Shown here in pieces: positions 5,389-6,066 of a stretch of DNA of 6,066 bases. Source of the DNA: Clostridia bacterium. Lineage in GTDB: Bacteria > Bacillota > Clostridia > Saccharofermentanales > UBA5734. The notes below the pieces were generated by a model, which did not search any database, was not told where the DNA came from, and was given only the letters and a program-made list of their open reading frames with translations. Position 1 is the first letter of the stretch. Every line of letters starts with the position of its first letter. The position numbers and the translations under genes were made by a program. Location: assembly GCA_017997315.1 (NCBI GenBank), contig JAGOFF010000140.1, positions 1-6,066 of the forward strand, written 5' to 3'.

Positions 5389-5985
5389 ATGCCTGCGATC
5401 ATCCATCATCTGTATGTGGCGTTGAAATACGCCGAACGCCATCCGGAGCTCCTGGACATCCCGGAGTACTGGCTCGGGCAGATCGCCCCGGACGCCGTGC
5501 TGTCCCGTCCGGACGGCGCCGACCTCCACGCGGTCACCCACCTCCGGCGGGACGGGATTCCCTGGGAGCGGTCCGTGCTGGACTCCCTGCGCGTGCACGC
5601 CCCGTTGTCACCGTATCTGCTGGGCTGCCATCAGCACGTGGTGGTCGACGCGCTGTTCTACGGACGATTCGATACGGACGGGAACAACACCGGTGCCTAC
5701 GGTGAAGTGATGGACATCCTGGATCGGATGCTGCTTGCGCGCATGCCGGAATTCCCGGACATCGTCGCGCGGATGGAGCAGGCGCAGGCGACGGATGATT
5801 ATCCCGGCACGACCGCCGGAGACCTGGCCGCCGCAGTCGGGGGCTGCCGCGCGCTTGCGGCCCGGATGCCCGCGCCGGAGGAAATCCTCCCGGATCCGGA
5901 CGGGTATCCGCTGGGAAAACTGCTGGCGCAGACCGACCGCCTCGTCGAGGCGCTGGAGGCGCTGACGCAGACGGATCCCGGTTAA
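5389..5985 (+). CDS. Zinc-dependent phospholipase C-like small hydrolase
   Basis: This 198-residue protein begins MPAIIHHLYVALKYA, the early-histidine N-terminus seen in small zinc-dependent phospholipase C-like proteins. It then shows candidate metal ligands in the expected order: H6 or H7, D35 in GQIAPDAV, H47 and H51 in DLHAVTHLR, and H81/H83 with D87 in LGCHQHVVVDALFYG, which resembles the G-x-x-x-H-x-x-x-D helix of that fold. There is no signal peptide, unlike secreted phospholipases, so an intracellular phosphoesterase role is more likely. The family assignment is by motif pattern only and is moderate. AGGAG at 5378-5382 lies six bases before the ATG. The gene probably follows the HD phosphohydrolase in one transcription unit. 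It shares TTAA with the opposite-strand gene at its stop. Confidence 0.85.
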   Translation: MPAIIHHLYVALKYAERHPELLDIPEYWLGQIAPDAVLSRPDGADLHAVTHLRRDGIPWERSVLDSLRVHAPLSPYLLGCHQHVVVDALFYGRFDTDGNNTGAYGEVMDILDRMLLARMPEFPDIVARMEQAQATDDYPGTTAGDLAAAVGGCRALAARMPAPEEILPDPDGYPLGKLLAQTDRLVEALEALTQTDPG

Positions 5986-6065
5986 GCCAAGGCTCCCAAC
6001 CGTTCCGACAGCCGGTCCGCATTCTCTTCGAACCAGCGCATCAACCGGGTCGAGAACCGTGCCTG
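5982..6065 (-). CDS. C-terminal end of an unidentified minus-strand protein (partial)
   Basis: On the complement a frame enters from the right edge and runs 27 codons to TAA at 5984-5982, ending RWFEENADRLSERLGALA. The sequence is amphipathic and helix-like, a plausible protein C-terminus, and the other two minus frames read less well. It converges on the phospholipase-like gene, with the two TAA codons overlapping in a TTAA. The fragment is too short to assign a family. Confidence 0.5.
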   Translation of the reverse strand, partial: QARFSTRLMRWFEENADRLSERLGALA

Positions 6066-6066
6066 G

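Overview
The window is about 6 kb of GC-rich, densely coding bacterial DNA with strong AGGAGG-type ribosome binding sites, ATG starts and short spacers. Nothing in it fixes the taxon. The mix (a Fic protein, a single-polypeptide MFS permease, a cytosolic alpha/alpha-barrel-like protein, an HD phosphohydrolase and a small zinc-phospholipase-C-like protein) would suit an anaerobic Firmicute, a spirochaete or a Planctomycetes/Lentisphaerae-type genome; this is only inference.

Left part (1-1421): the last 24 codons of a plus-strand gene end at 76. An AT-rich control region follows, then a complete Fic-family protein (261-1421) with the class II inhibitory motif, the full HPFx(D)GNGRxxR active-site motif and a C-terminal winged helix. 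The control region is the most striking part of the window. A 10-bp element (CCTTATTTCA) occurs four times without error in strictly alternating orientation, with centres exactly 26 bp apart. Degenerate copies sit at the next 26-bp step on each side (6/10 at 108-117, 8/10 at 238-247). A good sigma-70-like promoter for fic is built into the array, with one element inside its 17-bp spacer. An autoregulatory operator, possibly read by the Fic winged helix, is the simplest model.

Middle (1422-2795): a 12-helix MFS transporter with its own recognisable promoter and RBS. It converges on the next gene with a 46-bp gap.

Right part (2796-6065): a very GC-rich minus-strand gene encodes a 571-residue cytosolic protein, probably an alpha/alpha-barrel followed by a beta-rich domain, with a CPxCxxxH motif. 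Its coding region contains a 14-bp perfect inverted repeat. It is transcribed divergently from an HD-domain phosphohydrolase gene (4698-5309), and the shared upstream region holds two identical 19-bp direct repeats. The HD gene is followed on the same strand by a small protein resembling zinc-dependent phospholipase C (5389-5985). That gene ends tail-to-tail with the C-terminus of a minus-strand gene leaving the window, the two stop codons sharing a TTAA.

No rRNA, tRNA, CRISPR array or intact transposase gene was seen. There is no gene-free stretch longer than about 190 bases.
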